Shown here piece by piece: positions 44,633-54,170 of a stretch of 64,000 bases of DNA. How positions within the stretch are numbered: the stretch's first letter is position 1; each line of letters begins with the position of its first letter. This DNA comes from Roseiarcus sp963696665 (lineage in GTDB: Bacteria > Pseudomonadota > Alphaproteobacteria > Rhizobiales > Beijerinckiaceae). The stretch is from the NCBI GenBank assembly GCA_963696665.1, contig CAVOLE010000028.1, positions 248,001-312,000 of the forward strand, given 5' to 3'. The notes beneath the pieces are model-generated. The model was given only the letters and a program-made list of their open reading frames with translations. It was not told where the DNA came from and did not search any database. Made by a program: the position numbers and the translations under genes.

Positions 44633-44924
44633 GTTAATTCCTCCCAATATTTCACCCGAGATGCTCGCAACATGGCGCTCGGTTATACGGACTTTAGCTG
44701 ACAATTCCCCGTACAACAACTTCCGGCACGGTTGAAAGCGGTCGGAGCCGGACTGTCACTTCGTGTCCGACCGACTAGATTAGGGCCGCTTAAGCCGCAA
44801 TCGCGCAATCGCCGGAATTTTGGCTGGAAACGCTTTTTTCACTCCTTTGTCGAAACGCGGCGAGATCGGGCGTCTTTGCATTGAGCGCGGCGATCGGCTC
44901 GCGCATCCGAGAAGGAGCAGAACG

Positions 44925-45326
44925 ATGGAATACCTGTTGCTCATCCACTCTGACGAAAAGGCGATGCAGACGGCGACGCAGGAAGAGACCGGTTCGATCC
45001 TGGCGGCCTACGGCGCTTACATGAAGGCGATGGGGGACGCAGGGGTTAACAAGGGCGGCCAGCGGCTGCGCCCGACTTCGACCGCGGCCACCGTGCGGGT
45101 CCAGAACGGCAAGACCCAGGTGGTCAACGGACCCTACGCCGAGACCAAGGAGCAGCTCGGCGGCTATTTCCTCATCGACGCGCCCGACCTCGACTCGGCG
45201 ATTTCCTGGGCGGCGCGCTGTCCGGGCGCGCAATACGGCGCGATCGAAGTGCGGCCGATCTGGGAGATGGCGCCGGCTCAAGGCCGCGAGCCGCATTACG
45301 AAGGTGAAGCCGCGCAAGTTCGATAG
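44925..45326 (+). CDS. YCII-related (DGPF-type) protein 1
   Basis: This 133-residue protein is of the YCII/DGPF family: MEYLLLIHSDEKAMQ, AYGAYMKAMGDAG, GQRLRPTSTAATVRVQNGKT, and the family motif VVNGPYAETKEQLGGYFLID followed by WAARCPGAQYGAIEVRPIWEM. These small proteins often sit beside ECF42-type sigma factors. Their biochemical role is not settled. The C-terminal 18 residues go beyond the paralogue. The start has GAAGGAG upstream. Confidence 0.88.
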   Translation: MEYLLLIHSDEKAMQTATQEETGSILAAYGAYMKAMGDAGVNKGGQRLRPTSTAATVRVQNGKTQVVNGPYAETKEQLGGYFLIDAPDLDSAISWAARCPGAQYGAIEVRPIWEMAPAQGREPHYEGEAAQVR

Positions 45327-45450
45327 ACAAGGCGCGGTTCTGCGCCGCAGGGCCGTCGCATTTTTCCGGATCGCTTGCCGAAGCGAGCCAAGGCGAACCG
45401 TCATTCTATTGAGCGCGGAAATGGGCCGCGCCGTTTCAAGGAGCAAGACC

Positions 45451-45798
45451 ATGCAATATCTTTTGATGATCCATAACGACGAGAAGACAATCCTTGGCGC
45501 GAGCCCGCAGCAGGCCGGGGAGCGGTTGGCGGCTTACGGCGCCTATATCAAGGAGATGACCGACGCTGGCGTGGCCAAGGGCGCTCAGCGCCTGCATCCG
45601 GCCTCGACCGCGACCACGGTCCGGGTCAAGAACGGCAAGACCCAGGTTCTCAACGGCCCTTATGCCGAGGTCAAAGAGCAGCTCGGCGGTTACCTACTGA
45701 TCGACGCTCCCGATCTCGACTTTGCGGTTTCCTGGGCGGCGCGCTGCCCCGGCGCCAAGGACGGCGCAATCGAAGTGCGGCCGATTTGGGAGATGTGA
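45451..45798 (+). CDS. YCII-related (DGPF-type) protein 2
   Basis: This 115-residue paralogue of the preceding gene reads MQYLLMIHNDEKTIL, AYGAYIKEMTDAGVAKGAQR, VLNGPYAEVKEQLGGYLLID and ARCPGAKDGAIEVRPIWEM. It arose by tandem duplication. An AAGGAG site lies 7 bases upstream. It is followed after 81 bases by the sigma factor gene, and the three are in one direction. Confidence 0.88.
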   Translation: MQYLLMIHNDEKTILGASPQQAGERLAAYGAYIKEMTDAGVAKGAQRLHPASTATTVRVKNGKTQVLNGPYAEVKEQLGGYLLIDAPDLDFAVSWAARCPGAKDGAIEVRPIWEM

Positions 45799-45879
45799 CC
45801 GTCCAGCGCCTGGCGCCTTGACGGCGAGACGGGCGCAGCCGAACTTCGGCGGCGCCTGATCTCGCCCGTGCGACCCGAA

Positions 45880-47184
45880 ATGACGCAGCCCACGACAAAA
45901 CTGCGCTCCGTCCGTCCGCTTCCGCAGGGCTCCTTCCCGACGCCGCGCCGCGCCGGTGACGCTCGCGCGATCGCGGCCCATGTGGCGCGAGAGAGCTACG
46001 GTAAGCTCTTGGCGTATCTCGCAGCGTCGTCGCGCAACGTGCCTGCGGCGGAGGACGCGCTCGCAGACGCCTTCGCCTCGGCGCTTGCGGCCTGGCCAAT
46101 TCAGGGCGTGCCCCTGAACCCGGAAGGCTGGCTGGCGACGGCGGCGCGGCGCCGCCTCATCGACGCCGCCCGCAGGCGGCGCAGCGCCGACGCTTCGTCG
46201 GAAGCGCTCGAGCTGATCGACGCCGAGCTGAGGGAGGCGGCCGACGCGGACGAAGGCATCCCCGACCGACGCCTCGCGCTCATGTTCGCCTGCGCCCATC
46301 CGGCGATCGAGGAGTTGGTGCGCGCCCCGTTGATGCTGCAAACGATCCTCGGCCTGGACGCGGCGGCGATCGGTTCCGCCTTTTTGGTTTCGCCATCGGC
46401 GATGGGCCAGCGCCTGACGCGCGCGAAGGCGAAAATCCGCCTTGCCGGCGTGCCGTTCAAGATCCCCGAGCGAGAGGATCTGCCGGAGCGCCTCGGCGTC
46501 GCGCTGGAGGCGATCTACGCCGCTTTTTCGCACGGCTGGGCGGAAGCGTTCTCGGACGATCCGCGCGGGCGCAATCTGGCCGAGGAGGCGATCTGGCTCG
46601 GCCGAGTTGCCGTCTCCCTCATTCCCGATGAGCCCGAGGCGATGGGGCTCCTGGCGCTGATGCTCTACGCCCATGCGCGGCGCGATGCGCGACGCGACGC
46701 GGTTGGGCGATATGTTCCGCTGAGCGACCAGGCGGTCGAGCGCTGGGACCAAAAGGCGATCGAGGAGGCTGAGAAGCTGTTGCGCGCCGCGAGCGCGTTC
46801 GGGGCGCCGGGTCGCTTCCAGCTCGAGGCTGCGGTTCAGTCGGTCCACGCGGCGCGATGGCTCACCGGAAAGACGGATTGGGAGGCGATCGCCGCCCTCT
46901 ACGATGCGCTGTTCGCCCTGACCGCGTCTCCTGTCGTCGCTGTCAATCGCGCGGTGGCGGTGGCGCATTCGCATGGGCCCGCGGCGGGACTGGAATTATT
47001 GGATCAGGTGGGGGCGAAGGATGGGCTCGCGGGGTTCGAGCCCTATTGGGTCGCGCGCGCCGATCTTTGCGCGAAACTGGGCGAGGTCGATGCTGCGCGC
47101 CGCGCCTATGAGCAGGCGATCGGCCTCCAAACGGACCCAGCGGCGCGCGCCTTTCTCATCGACCGCCTGGCGGCGTTGGCGTGA
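45880..47184 (+). CDS. ECF42-type RNA polymerase sigma factor
   Basis: This 434-residue protein has a sigma-70 region 2 (YGKLLAYLAASSRNVPAAEDALADAF, then WLATAARRRLIDAARRRR), a region 4-like helix-turn-helix (LDAAAIGSAFLVSPSAMGQRLTRAKAKI) and a long C-terminal extension of about 250 residues with repeated helices (AIYAAFSHGWAEAF, VAVNRAVAVAHSHGPAAGLEL, AYEQAIGLQ) that looks TPR-like. This layout matches the ECF42 group, which lacks a separate anti-sigma factor and is thought to be controlled through the C-terminal domain. Its neighbours are two YCII proteins, the usual genomic partners. GTG at 45868 is an alternative start. Confidence 0.88.
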   Translation: MTQPTTKLRSVRPLPQGSFPTPRRAGDARAIAAHVARESYGKLLAYLAASSRNVPAAEDALADAFASALAAWPIQGVPLNPEGWLATAARRRLIDAARRRRSADASSEALELIDAELREAADADEGIPDRRLALMFACAHPAIEELVRAPLMLQTILGLDAAAIGSAFLVSPSAMGQRLTRAKAKIRLAGVPFKIPEREDLPERLGVALEAIYAAFSHGWAEAFSDDPRGRNLAEEAIWLGRVAVSLIPDEPEAMGLLALMLYAHARRDARRDAVGRYVPLSDQAVERWDQKAIEEAEKLLRAASAFGAPGRFQLEAAVQSVHAARWLTGKTDWEAIAALYDALFALTASPVVAVNRAVAVAHSHGPAAGLELLDQVGAKDGLAGFEPYWVARADLCAKLGEVDAARRAYEQAIGLQTDPAARAFLIDRLAALA

Positions 47185-47201
47185 CCGACCGCCCTCGCGC
47201 C

Positions 47202-47753
47202 TCACACCGAAAGCCGCCAGAGGCCCGGATAGCGCTCGACGAAGCCGTTGGGGGCGATCTCGAGCAACGCCCGATAAGGGACCGTCGGCGCCTCGTACCA
47301 GTACGACATTTCGCTGCGGCGTTCGTAGCTCTGCGGCAATTCGATCAACGAGGCGCTATCCAGGTCAAACCAGACAACCGGGACGTCAGCCCGTTGATCA
47401 AGCTTCAGCGCGATGCGCGAAAGTTGCAGGATGTTGGTCGCCGGCGTGAAGCCATAGTCAAGGTCGACCAGATGCCCGAGGCCTTCGACCGCGTGGCCGT
47501 TCAGACGCCAGCCCGCGTGGTCGCGCCGGATCTCGCGCGCAATCGGCTTGTCGCCCAGAAAGCCGCTGATCATGCCCCGCTTGGTCGCCCACCCGGCGTC
47601 GACCTCGACCTGATAGGCGACCGCCGCCGGTCCGCCATCGTGGTCGAATGCGGCGGCTCCCCGAAGCAGCCAACCTCCATCGCTCGGGCACAACAAGGCG
47701 GCGTCGCGGCCCGGCCGGTCGAGCCGCATCCAGGCTGCGAATGGCTCACTCAC
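47202..47753 (-). CDS. Putative glycolipid-binding domain protein
   Basis: This 183-residue protein matches the putative glycolipid-binding family (PF06475): AYQVEVDAGWATKRGMIS, IAREIRRDHAGWRLNGHAVE, LVDLDYGFTPATNILQLSRI and VVWFDLDSASLIELPQSYER. The predicted fold is a beta-sandwich; the binding role is by family name only. The GTG at 47753 overlaps the stop of the upstream NAD-dependent gene by four bases, so they are coupled. It is convergent with the sigma factor gene, 17 bases away. Confidence 0.82.
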   Translation of the reverse strand: MSEPFAAWMRLDRPGRDAALLCPSDGGWLLRGAAAFDHDGGPAAVAYQVEVDAGWATKRGMISGFLGDKPIAREIRRDHAGWRLNGHAVEGLGHLVDLDYGFTPATNILQLSRIALKLDQRADVPVVWFDLDSASLIELPQSYERRSEMSYWYEAPTVPYRALLEIAPNGFVERYPGLWRLSV

Positions 47754-48741
47754 GCCCCCGCCACGGGATAGGGCGCGCCCTCGAACCGTTCGGCATGGTA
47801 GCCCTTCACGCCAATCTTGCTTTGCGAGCGGTCCGCGGATGTCGCCGGTTACGCGCAGCCGTTCGACGATCGCGGCGAAATCCCACTTCGGCCGCCACCC
47901 GAGGTCCCGACGCGCCAACGCATTGGCGTAGACTCGGTCGATGCTCGGGAACATCCGCCAGCCGCGCCTCTCGTATTCATCTTCCCATCCCGGCGCGCGC
48001 AGGCTCACGATCGCCGGCGTTTCGAGCGCGCAGGCCGGCGCAATCCTCGGGCAGGAAAGGCGTCGTTGCGCTGATGATGTATTTCCCGAAGCCGATTGCC
48101 GGCGCCCGCTCGATCGCGAGCAGATGCGCGTCAACGACGTCCTCGATGGCGACCCGGCGAAACAGATATTCGTTCGCCTTCGCGTTGTCGTCCGCGTAAG
48201 CCTCTCGCGCCGCCCGATCGTCGTCCTCCTCCGGAAAGAATCGCGAGGTCCTGAGCACGATCGCCTTGAGGCCCTCGTTGCGGTGAAACAATTGGCAGAG
48301 GTCCTCGGCGGCGGTCTTGGTCACGCCGTAGATGTTCTTAGGCACAGGCGCGACGCGCTCGTCGATCCAGGCCGCGGGCTGACCGGGCGGCGGGTTCAGC
48401 GCGTCGCCGAACGCGCTCGTCGTCGAGGTCATGACGAACGCGCGGACGCGAGCGCGCACCGCTTCCTCGAGCAGGATCAGCGCGCCATGAACATTGGTCT
48501 CGACAAAAGCCTCGCGCGCATGGGTGTCGACATGCGGCTTATGCAGCGTCGCGACATGCAGCACGGCGTCGACGCCCTGTATGCTGCGCCGGGCCAGATC
48601 GCGGTCGGCGATCGAGCCGATCGCGTCGGTGAAGGGTCCGGGGATGATGTCGAGGCCGATCGCCGCTCGGGCATTTCCGCGCAGAGTGCGCATCAGCGCT
48701 TCGCCCAGATGCCCCGAACTGCCGGTGACGAGCACGGTCAT
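47750..48741 (-). CDS. NAD-dependent epimerase/dehydratase, two frameshifts
   Basis: The gene starts MTVLVTGSSGHLGEALMRTL with the Rossmann motif, and shows MTSTTSAFGDALNPP, then the catalytic IYGVTKTAAEDL and VLRTSRFFPEEDDD. Near 48038-48045 an extra base moves the reading frame from EDCAGLRAR to LETPAIVSLRAPGWEDEYER. Near 47813-47815 an extra A (CAAAGCAAG) shifts again; the corrected end reads KIGVKGYHAERFEGAPYPV and stops at TGA 47750-47752. The length is a multiple of three plus two, so two single-base insertions fit and give 329 residues. The protein is likely an NAD-dependent sugar epimerase or reductase. Its GTGA overlap with the glycolipid-binding gene suggests joint function. Confidence 0.78.
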
Positions 48742-49649
48742 TCTTGCGTCCCTGGTCCAAATCCCGCCCGCCTTTTAGGTTCAGGGACGGAGCGCATCAA
48801 CGCAACGCGCGCACAATGTTACGCGAGTCATGGTTTTCAGCGGCTAGCTGCGCTTTCGCGCAACTTTTTCGCGCTTTCCACACTCACCATCCTTCAGGAC
48901 GCGGGGCCCCTCAGGCTGAGGCCTTCCCTTGGGAGGCAACGCTGCGCGGGGCTCCTTCAAGCGGGCTCGCTCGTTTCGCATGGCGCGGCCACGCGGGAAA
49001 AGCCTGTAAAAAGCAAACGGCTTCATTTCGCATCAGGCGTGCAAGTCATTGGAATCATTGAGGGCGCCGAATCGGTTATTTCGCCGAATCCTGTGTTTTC
49101 AATGGGTTGACCCCGATTTCGTTTCGCCGCTTTCCGCATTGGCTCTCCCGACGAGAGAGTCTCCAGTCCCACGCCATAGCGCACCCGTCGACAGCGACGA
49201 CTTTCGCCATCATAGGCGGAAATTCTGAGAATGAGAAGATAATTTTGATTTTTCTGTTTACGTCGTGAGCGCCAGAACGGCGATGCCCATGGCGCCGCGA
49301 CATCGGTCAGAAAGCTTGATTCCTGAAGCCTTTGCGGCCACCCGCGAAGGTGGCGCAGGCCTGGTTCTCGGGCGCGTATCGCGATGTCGGCGGAGGACGG
49401 GCGGACAAAGCCGGCGGTCGACTTGCCGGTTGTCGACTGGGACGGTCACGAGATACCGAAGCACGGCCCAAGAGGGCGACCGGCTTCGTCAACTGCTCGC
49501 GAGACGGGCGCGGGACGCCATGCCGGCCCCGTCCCGGCGCTCTCGAGCAGCCTGTCACGGGCGCCGCGCCCGACATCGAGCGCGCGTTGCAAGACAGACC
49601 CCCGGCTTGAGCGCTATCTTGCTGTCTTCAGGTCGGAGCGAGAGAGGCC
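48742..49649. other. About 900 bases without a supported gene
   Basis: Near 48885-48950 there is an intergenic repeat of the CATCCTT...GACGCGG...CTCAG type. At 49045-49110 the reverse strand contains AACCCATTGAAAAC and ATTCGGCGAAATAA, similar to the leader of the phased repeats but without the array. From 49384 a short frame reads MSAEDGRTKPAVDLPVVDW and DGHEIPKHG before losing protein-like character; it could be the start of a broken gene. A long AT-rich patch (49205-49262) may hold a promoter. Confidence 0.4.
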
Positions 49650-50948
49650 ATGCCGCGCTGGCGATGGATATTGACTCATGTCACGCGCCGCCTGTGGTTC
49701 CGGGCGACGTTGATCGGCATGCTCGGGGTCGCCGCGGCAATGCTTGCCGCGGTGGCTGAGAACTACATCCCCTGGAAGCTCCCCTGGGACATCGGCGCCA
49801 ACGCAGTCGACAGCATTCTCACCATCATCGCCTCGAGCATGCTGGCGGTGACCACGTTCTCCCTAAGCGTGATGACCTCGGCCTATGGCTCGGCTGCGAA
49901 CAACGTCACGCCCCGCGCCACGAGGCTCCTGAGGGAGGACCCGGTCACCCAAAACGTGCTCTCGACCTTCCTCGGCTCGTTCCTGTTCGGCATCGTCGGC
50001 ATCGTCGTCCTGAAGACCGGCGCCTATGGCGCGCGCGGGCGCGTCGTCCTGTTCATCGTAACCATTGGCGTGATCGCGCTGATCGTCATCTCGCTATTGC
50101 GCTGGATCGACTATCTGACCCATTTCGGTCAGGTCGGAGAGACGACGAAGCGGGTTGAGGAAGCAACGCGCGAAGCGATCGAAGCGCGTCTCAAGGCGCC
50201 TTCGCTTGGCGGCGCGCCGCTCCTCGATCCGGCGAACGACATTCCGAAGTCAGCCGCCGCTGTCGCCGCGGACGCCATCGGCTACATCGAGCACATCGAC
50301 ATGTCGGCGTTGTCGCGATGGTGCGACGAGGCCGACGCGGAGCTGTACCTGGCGATCAACCCTGGCGCTTTCGTCTACGTCGACACGCCGCTTGCGTGGT
50401 TCACGGCGAAAGCGGACGGCGTGAGCGGCGAGGAGATGGCGACGGCCGTGCGCAAGGCTTTCTCCATCGGCGAAACGCGCAGCTTCGACCAGGATCCGCG
50501 TTTCGGCCTCGCGGTGATGAGCGAAATTGCGTCGCGGGCGCTCTCGCCGGCGATGAACGATCCCGGCACGGCGATCGACGTCATCGGGCGAACCACGCGG
50601 CTCATGGGTCTGTGGGCAAAGGGCTGCGCGCCGGAGGCGCCGTCAGAGGAAACTTCTTGTCAGCGCGTGCATGTGCCGCTCCTGGCGGCGCGGGACCTCT
50701 TCGAGGACGCCTTCATGCTGATTGCGCGTGATGGCGCGGCGATGGTCGAAGTCCAGCTGCGCATCCAGAAGGCGCTCCTGGCGCTCGGCCGTATGGGGGA
50801 CGAGTCGTTTCGCGCCGCAGCCCTTCATCAGGCCAATCTCGCGCGCGACCGCGCCGAGGCGGGTCTGACCCTGGCCGCCGACAAGATTCGTCTCCACGAG
50901 GCGACACGCGACCTTGCAGCCCCAGACCGCCGCGGGGCGATCTGGTAG
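49650..50948 (+). CDS. DUF2254 membrane protein
   Basis: This 432-residue protein has membrane segments at about residues 15-35, 49-71, 103-122 and 132-150. The family core is seen in VAAMLAAVAENYIPW, then AVDSILTIIASSMLAVTTFSLSVM and LREDPVTQNVLSTFLGSFLFG. The rest is a cytoplasmic domain containing QDPRFGLAVMSEIASRALSPAMNDPGTA and a helical tail. This is the DUF2254 family of unknown function. Start: ATG at 49650 after GAGAGAGG. It stands alone between divergent or convergent genes. Confidence 0.88.
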   Translation: MPRWRWILTHVTRRLWFRATLIGMLGVAAAMLAAVAENYIPWKLPWDIGANAVDSILTIIASSMLAVTTFSLSVMTSAYGSAANNVTPRATRLLREDPVTQNVLSTFLGSFLFGIVGIVVLKTGAYGARGRVVLFIVTIGVIALIVISLLRWIDYLTHFGQVGETTKRVEEATREAIEARLKAPSLGGAPLLDPANDIPKSAAAVAADAIGYIEHIDMSALSRWCDEADAELYLAINPGAFVYVDTPLAWFTAKADGVSGEEMATAVRKAFSIGETRSFDQDPRFGLAVMSEIASRALSPAMNDPGTAIDVIGRTTRLMGLWAKGCAPEAPSEETSCQRVHVPLLAARDLFEDAFMLIARDGAAMVEVQLRIQKALLALGRMGDESFRAAALHQANLARDRAEAGLTLAADKIRLHEATRDLAAPDRRGAIW

Positions 50949-51025
50949 CGTCCAACAGGTCGGCCCGCCGACCAGTTCAGAAAGCGATCCGGGCCCAGGT
51001 CCCCCGTGGCGCCGACCCAAGGACT

Positions 51026-52141
51026 TCAGAGCTGCACGAACCCGATCCTGCCGTCAGCGCCTTTCCTCCAGACGTACCAGACATAGTCGACGGTCGTGCG
51101 GTCGCCCTTCTTGTCGAAGGCGATGTCGCCGATGACGGTGTGGAAGGGCACGCCGGAATGCATCACTTCCGCGACCTTCTTCGGATCGAGCGAGTTCGCC
51201 TTTTCCGCCGCTTGCTTGATGATCTGGACCGCGGCGTAGGAATAGAGCGTGTAGCCCTGCGGGTCGAACCCCTTAGCCTTGAACAAAGCGACGAGGTCTT
51301 TGGCATTTGGATTGTTGCGCGGCTCCGGGCCGAAGGTCATCAGCGTTCCTTCGACGCCTGGGCCGCCGATCGCCGCGAACTCGCTGTCGGTGATGCCGTC
51401 GCCGGAGATCATGATGGTCTTCATGCCCTGGTCACGCATCTGGCGAATGAGGAGGCCGCCTTCGGTGTGCAGACCGCCCCACATCAGATAGTCGGCCTTC
51501 GCCTGCTTGATTTTGGAGACGATGGCCGAATAGTCCTTTTCGCCGGCGTTGACGCCCTGGTAGAGGACCTCCTTGACGCCGAACTTGTGCATGTTGCCGA
51601 GCGCAGCGTCCGCGAGGCCCTTGCCGTAGGTCGTCTTGTCATGCACGATCGCGATTTTCTTGCCCTTGAGCTTGTCGCGCGCCAGTTCCGCCCACACCAT
51701 GCCCTGCTGGTCGTCACGCCCGCAGGTGCGGAACGTGTTCCATAAGCCCCGGTCGGTGACCTTCGGATTGGTGGCCGCCGGGGTGATGAGCAGGACGCCG
51801 TGTTCGGCCAGGACGTTGGAAGCGGGAATCGTCACCCCGGAATTGAAGTGACCGACCACGAACTTGACGCCGTCACCGATAAACTTGTTGGCGACGGACA
51901 CCCCCTGCTTGGGATCGGACGCGTCGTCGCCCCGGTCGACATCGATCTCTTGCCCCAGAATGCCTCCCGCCTTGTTGATATCCGCGGCCGCCTGCTCGAC
52001 GCCTTGGGCCAATTGCGCTCCGAAGGCCGCGCTGGGCCCCGTGATCGGCGCGCCGACGCCGATTTTGATCTGCGCCTGGGCTGCTCCGGCGAACCACAGC
52101 GACAAGGCGACGGACATGGACTTCAGAATGGCGGCCCGCAT
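51026..52141 (-). CDS. Branched-chain amino-acid ABC binding protein (LivJ/K-like) 1
   Basis: This 371-residue periplasmic binding protein has a signal peptide (MRAAILKSMSVALSLWFA, then GAAQA-Q). The mature protein reads IKIGVGAPITGPSAAFGAQL, GILGQEIDVDRGDDASDPKQ, FVVGHFNSGVTIPASNVLAE and AIVHDKTTYGKGLADA, typical of LIV-type binding proteins (Peripla_BP_6). It captures branched-chain or other amino acids for an ABC importer. Most residues match the upstream tandem paralogue. Start: ATG at 52141. Its last strand, VDYVWYVWRKGADGRIGFVQL, ends at the family C-terminus. Confidence 0.92.
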   Translation of the reverse strand: MRAAILKSMSVALSLWFAGAAQAQIKIGVGAPITGPSAAFGAQLAQGVEQAAADINKAGGILGQEIDVDRGDDASDPKQGVSVANKFIGDGVKFVVGHFNSGVTIPASNVLAEHGVLLITPAATNPKVTDRGLWNTFRTCGRDDQQGMVWAELARDKLKGKKIAIVHDKTTYGKGLADAALGNMHKFGVKEVLYQGVNAGEKDYSAIVSKIKQAKADYLMWGGLHTEGGLLIRQMRDQGMKTIMISGDGITDSEFAAIGGPGVEGTLMTFGPEPRNNPNAKDLVALFKAKGFDPQGYTLYSYAAVQIIKQAAEKANSLDPKKVAEVMHSGVPFHTVIGDIAFDKKGDRTTVDYVWYVWRKGADGRIGFVQL

Positions 52142-52338
52142 GCAACCCCCCATATGACATTTACGGGTCGCTTATAGCAGGTCGGCCTACGGACAGTAAC
52201 GAGCGGGCTTAACCCATAAAGCGCAACGGCTAGCCCGGCTCCTCTTTCTCATCCGTTATTGGCGGGCGGCGCAGGAGGCGCGCGCGGCAGTTCCGCGCCT
52301 CCCTCAAGCGTGCTTCGAGACGCCGCCCCTGGGCGTCC

Positions 52339-53457
52339 TCAGAGCTGCACGAAGCCGATCTTGCCGTCCGCGCCCTTCTTCCAGACGTACCAGACATAGT
52401 CGACGGTCGTACGGTCGCCCTTCTTGTCATAGGAAATGTCGCCGATGACGGTGTGGAAGGGCATGCCCGAATGCATCACTTCCGCGACCTTCTTCGGATC
52501 GAGCGAGTTGGCCTTCTCGGCCGCCTGCTTGAAGATCTGGACCGCGGCGTAGGAATAGAGCGTGTAGCCCTGCGGGTCGAACCCCTTGGCCTTGAATGAA
52601 GCAACGGCGTCCTTGGCGTTGGGATTGTTGCGCGGCTCCGGGCCGAAGGTCATCAGCGTGCCTTCCACGCCGGGACCGCCGATGGCGGCGAACTCGCTGT
52701 CGGTGATGCCGTCGCCGGAGATCATGACCGTGTTCATTCCCTGATCGCGCATCTGGCGGAGGATGAGGCCGCCTTCGGTGTGCAGGCCGCCCCACATCAG
52801 ATAGTCGGCGCCCAATTCCTTGATCTTGGAGACAATCGCTGAATAGTCCTTCTCCCCGGTGTTGACGCCTTCGTACAGGACCTCCTTGACGCCGAACTTA
52901 TGCATGTTCGCGAGCGCGGCGTCGGCGAGCCCTTTGCCGTAAGTTGTCTTGTCGTGGATGACGGCGATCTTCTTGCCCTTGAGCTTGTCGCGCGCAAGCT
53001 CGGCCCAGACCATGCCCTGCTGATCGTCGCGCCCGCAGGTGCGGAACGCGTCCCAGAGCTTGCGGTCCGTGATCTTGGGATTTGTCGCCGACGGCGTGAT
53101 GAACAGGACGCCGTTTTCCGCATAGACGTCGGACGCGGGCATCGTGACGCCGGAGTTGAAGTGGCCGACAACGAACCTGACGCCGTCGCCGACGAACTTG
53201 TTGGCGACCGACACGCCCTGCTTCGGATCGGAAACATCGTCGCCGACCTCGACCTCGATCTTTTGCCCTAAGATTCCGCCGGCCTTGTTGATGTCTTCGG
53301 CGGCCTGCTGGACGCCCTGGGTCAGTTGGGCGCCGAAGGCCGCATTGGGTCCGGTGACGGGTCCGGCGACGCCCAGTTTGAGCTGCGCGTGAGCGGCGCC
53401 GGCGAGCATGAGCGACAGAGCGATGGCGCCTATGGACTTCAGGATGGCGGTCCGCAT
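52339..53457 (-). CDS. Branched-chain amino-acid ABC binding protein (LivJ/K-like) 2
   Basis: This 372-residue paralogue of the neighbouring binding protein has a signal peptide MRTAILKSIGAIALSLML, then GAAHA-Q, and the mature sequence LKLGVAGPVTGPNAAFGAQL, GDDVSDPKQGVSVANKFVGD and SGDGITDSEFAAIGGPGVEG. Differences from copy 1 are scattered, including in the ligand cleft, so specificity may differ. The 197-base gap between the copies has no terminator that I can identify. It is divergent from the CGNR gene, 74 bases away, so both may share a control region. Confidence 0.92.
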   Translation of the reverse strand: MRTAILKSIGAIALSLMLAGAAHAQLKLGVAGPVTGPNAAFGAQLTQGVQQAAEDINKAGGILGQKIEVEVGDDVSDPKQGVSVANKFVGDGVRFVVGHFNSGVTMPASDVYAENGVLFITPSATNPKITDRKLWDAFRTCGRDDQQGMVWAELARDKLKGKKIAVIHDKTTYGKGLADAALANMHKFGVKEVLYEGVNTGEKDYSAIVSKIKELGADYLMWGGLHTEGGLILRQMRDQGMNTVMISGDGITDSEFAAIGGPGVEGTLMTFGPEPRNNPNAKDAVASFKAKGFDPQGYTLYSYAAVQIFKQAAEKANSLDPKKVAEVMHSGMPFHTVIGDISYDKKGDRTTVDYVWYVWKKGADGKIGFVQL

Positions 53458-53531
53458 CTTAACCTCCTACATGCCTTTGAAAGGTTAGCTTGCGGACACT
53501 AGTCAGCGTGGCATAACTTGTAAAGACGGTA

Positions 53532-54170
53532 ATGACGGTTATTTCCCGAGAGCTTCTTCCATCCCGCGCGGGTTCGCTCCCGCTGATTGCCGACGATCTC
53601 GCGCTCGATTTCGCCAATACGGAGTCCGGCCGCGGCTTTCCCTCGCATGAGAACCACTTCCGTGAGGCCGCTAATGTCGTCGCCTGGCTGAAACACGCCA
53701 AGGCTTTGCCGGAGGCGGACGCGGACTGGCTCGGGCAATGCGTCTCGAAGCGCGCGGATGTGGCGGCGGATCTGCTCGTGACGGCGATCGAGCTTCGCGA
53801 GGCCATCCACGCGATCGGCGCCGCGCTCGGGCGCCATGCAAAGCCGCCCGAAATGCGGCTCGCGAGCCTCTCCGCGCTTCACGCGCGCTGCGTCGCCAAG
53901 GCCGAGCTCAAGCCCGACGCTCTCGCCTGCCGCTGGCGGTGGAGCGTGCGCTTGTCGCCAGTCGAGGCGGCGCTGGGTCCGATCGCGCTCGCGGCAGCCC
54001 GGCTGTTCACCGAGGGCGATTTCCACCGCATCAGGGAATGCGGCGGCCACGCTTGCGGCTGGCTGTTCTATGATCGCAGCAAGAACAACCGCCGTCGGTG
54101 GTGCGAAATGGAAGTGTGCGGCAACCGCGCCAAGCAGCGGAGGCTCGCGGCGCGGAGGCGCGGAGCTTGA
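53532..54170 (+). CDS. CGNR zinc-finger transcriptional regulator (ABATE domain)
   Basis: This 212-residue protein has an N-terminal ABATE-type domain (LPLIADDLALDFANTESGRG) and a C-terminal CGNR zinc finger: CGGHACGWLFYDRSKNNRRR, then WCEMEVCGNRAKQRR. The finger is expected to bind DNA. Its TTGA stop/start overlap with the LivH-like gene and divergence from the binding-protein genes suggest it may control the amino-acid uptake locus. No operator was identified. Start: ATG at 53532. Confidence 0.88.
   Translation: MTVISRELLPSRAGSLPLIADDLALDFANTESGRGFPSHENHFREAANVVAWLKHAKALPEADADWLGQCVSKRADVAADLLVTAIELREAIHAIGAALGRHAKPPEMRLASLSALHARCVAKAELKPDALACRWRWSVRLSPVEAALGPIALAAARLFTEGDFHRIRECGGHACGWLFYDRSKNNRRRWCEMEVCGNRAKQRRLAARRRGA

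Noticed and set aside
45694..46974. Long reverse-strand frame over the YCII/sigma-factor genes
   Set aside because: It is antisense to a complete ECF sigma factor and has no family features.
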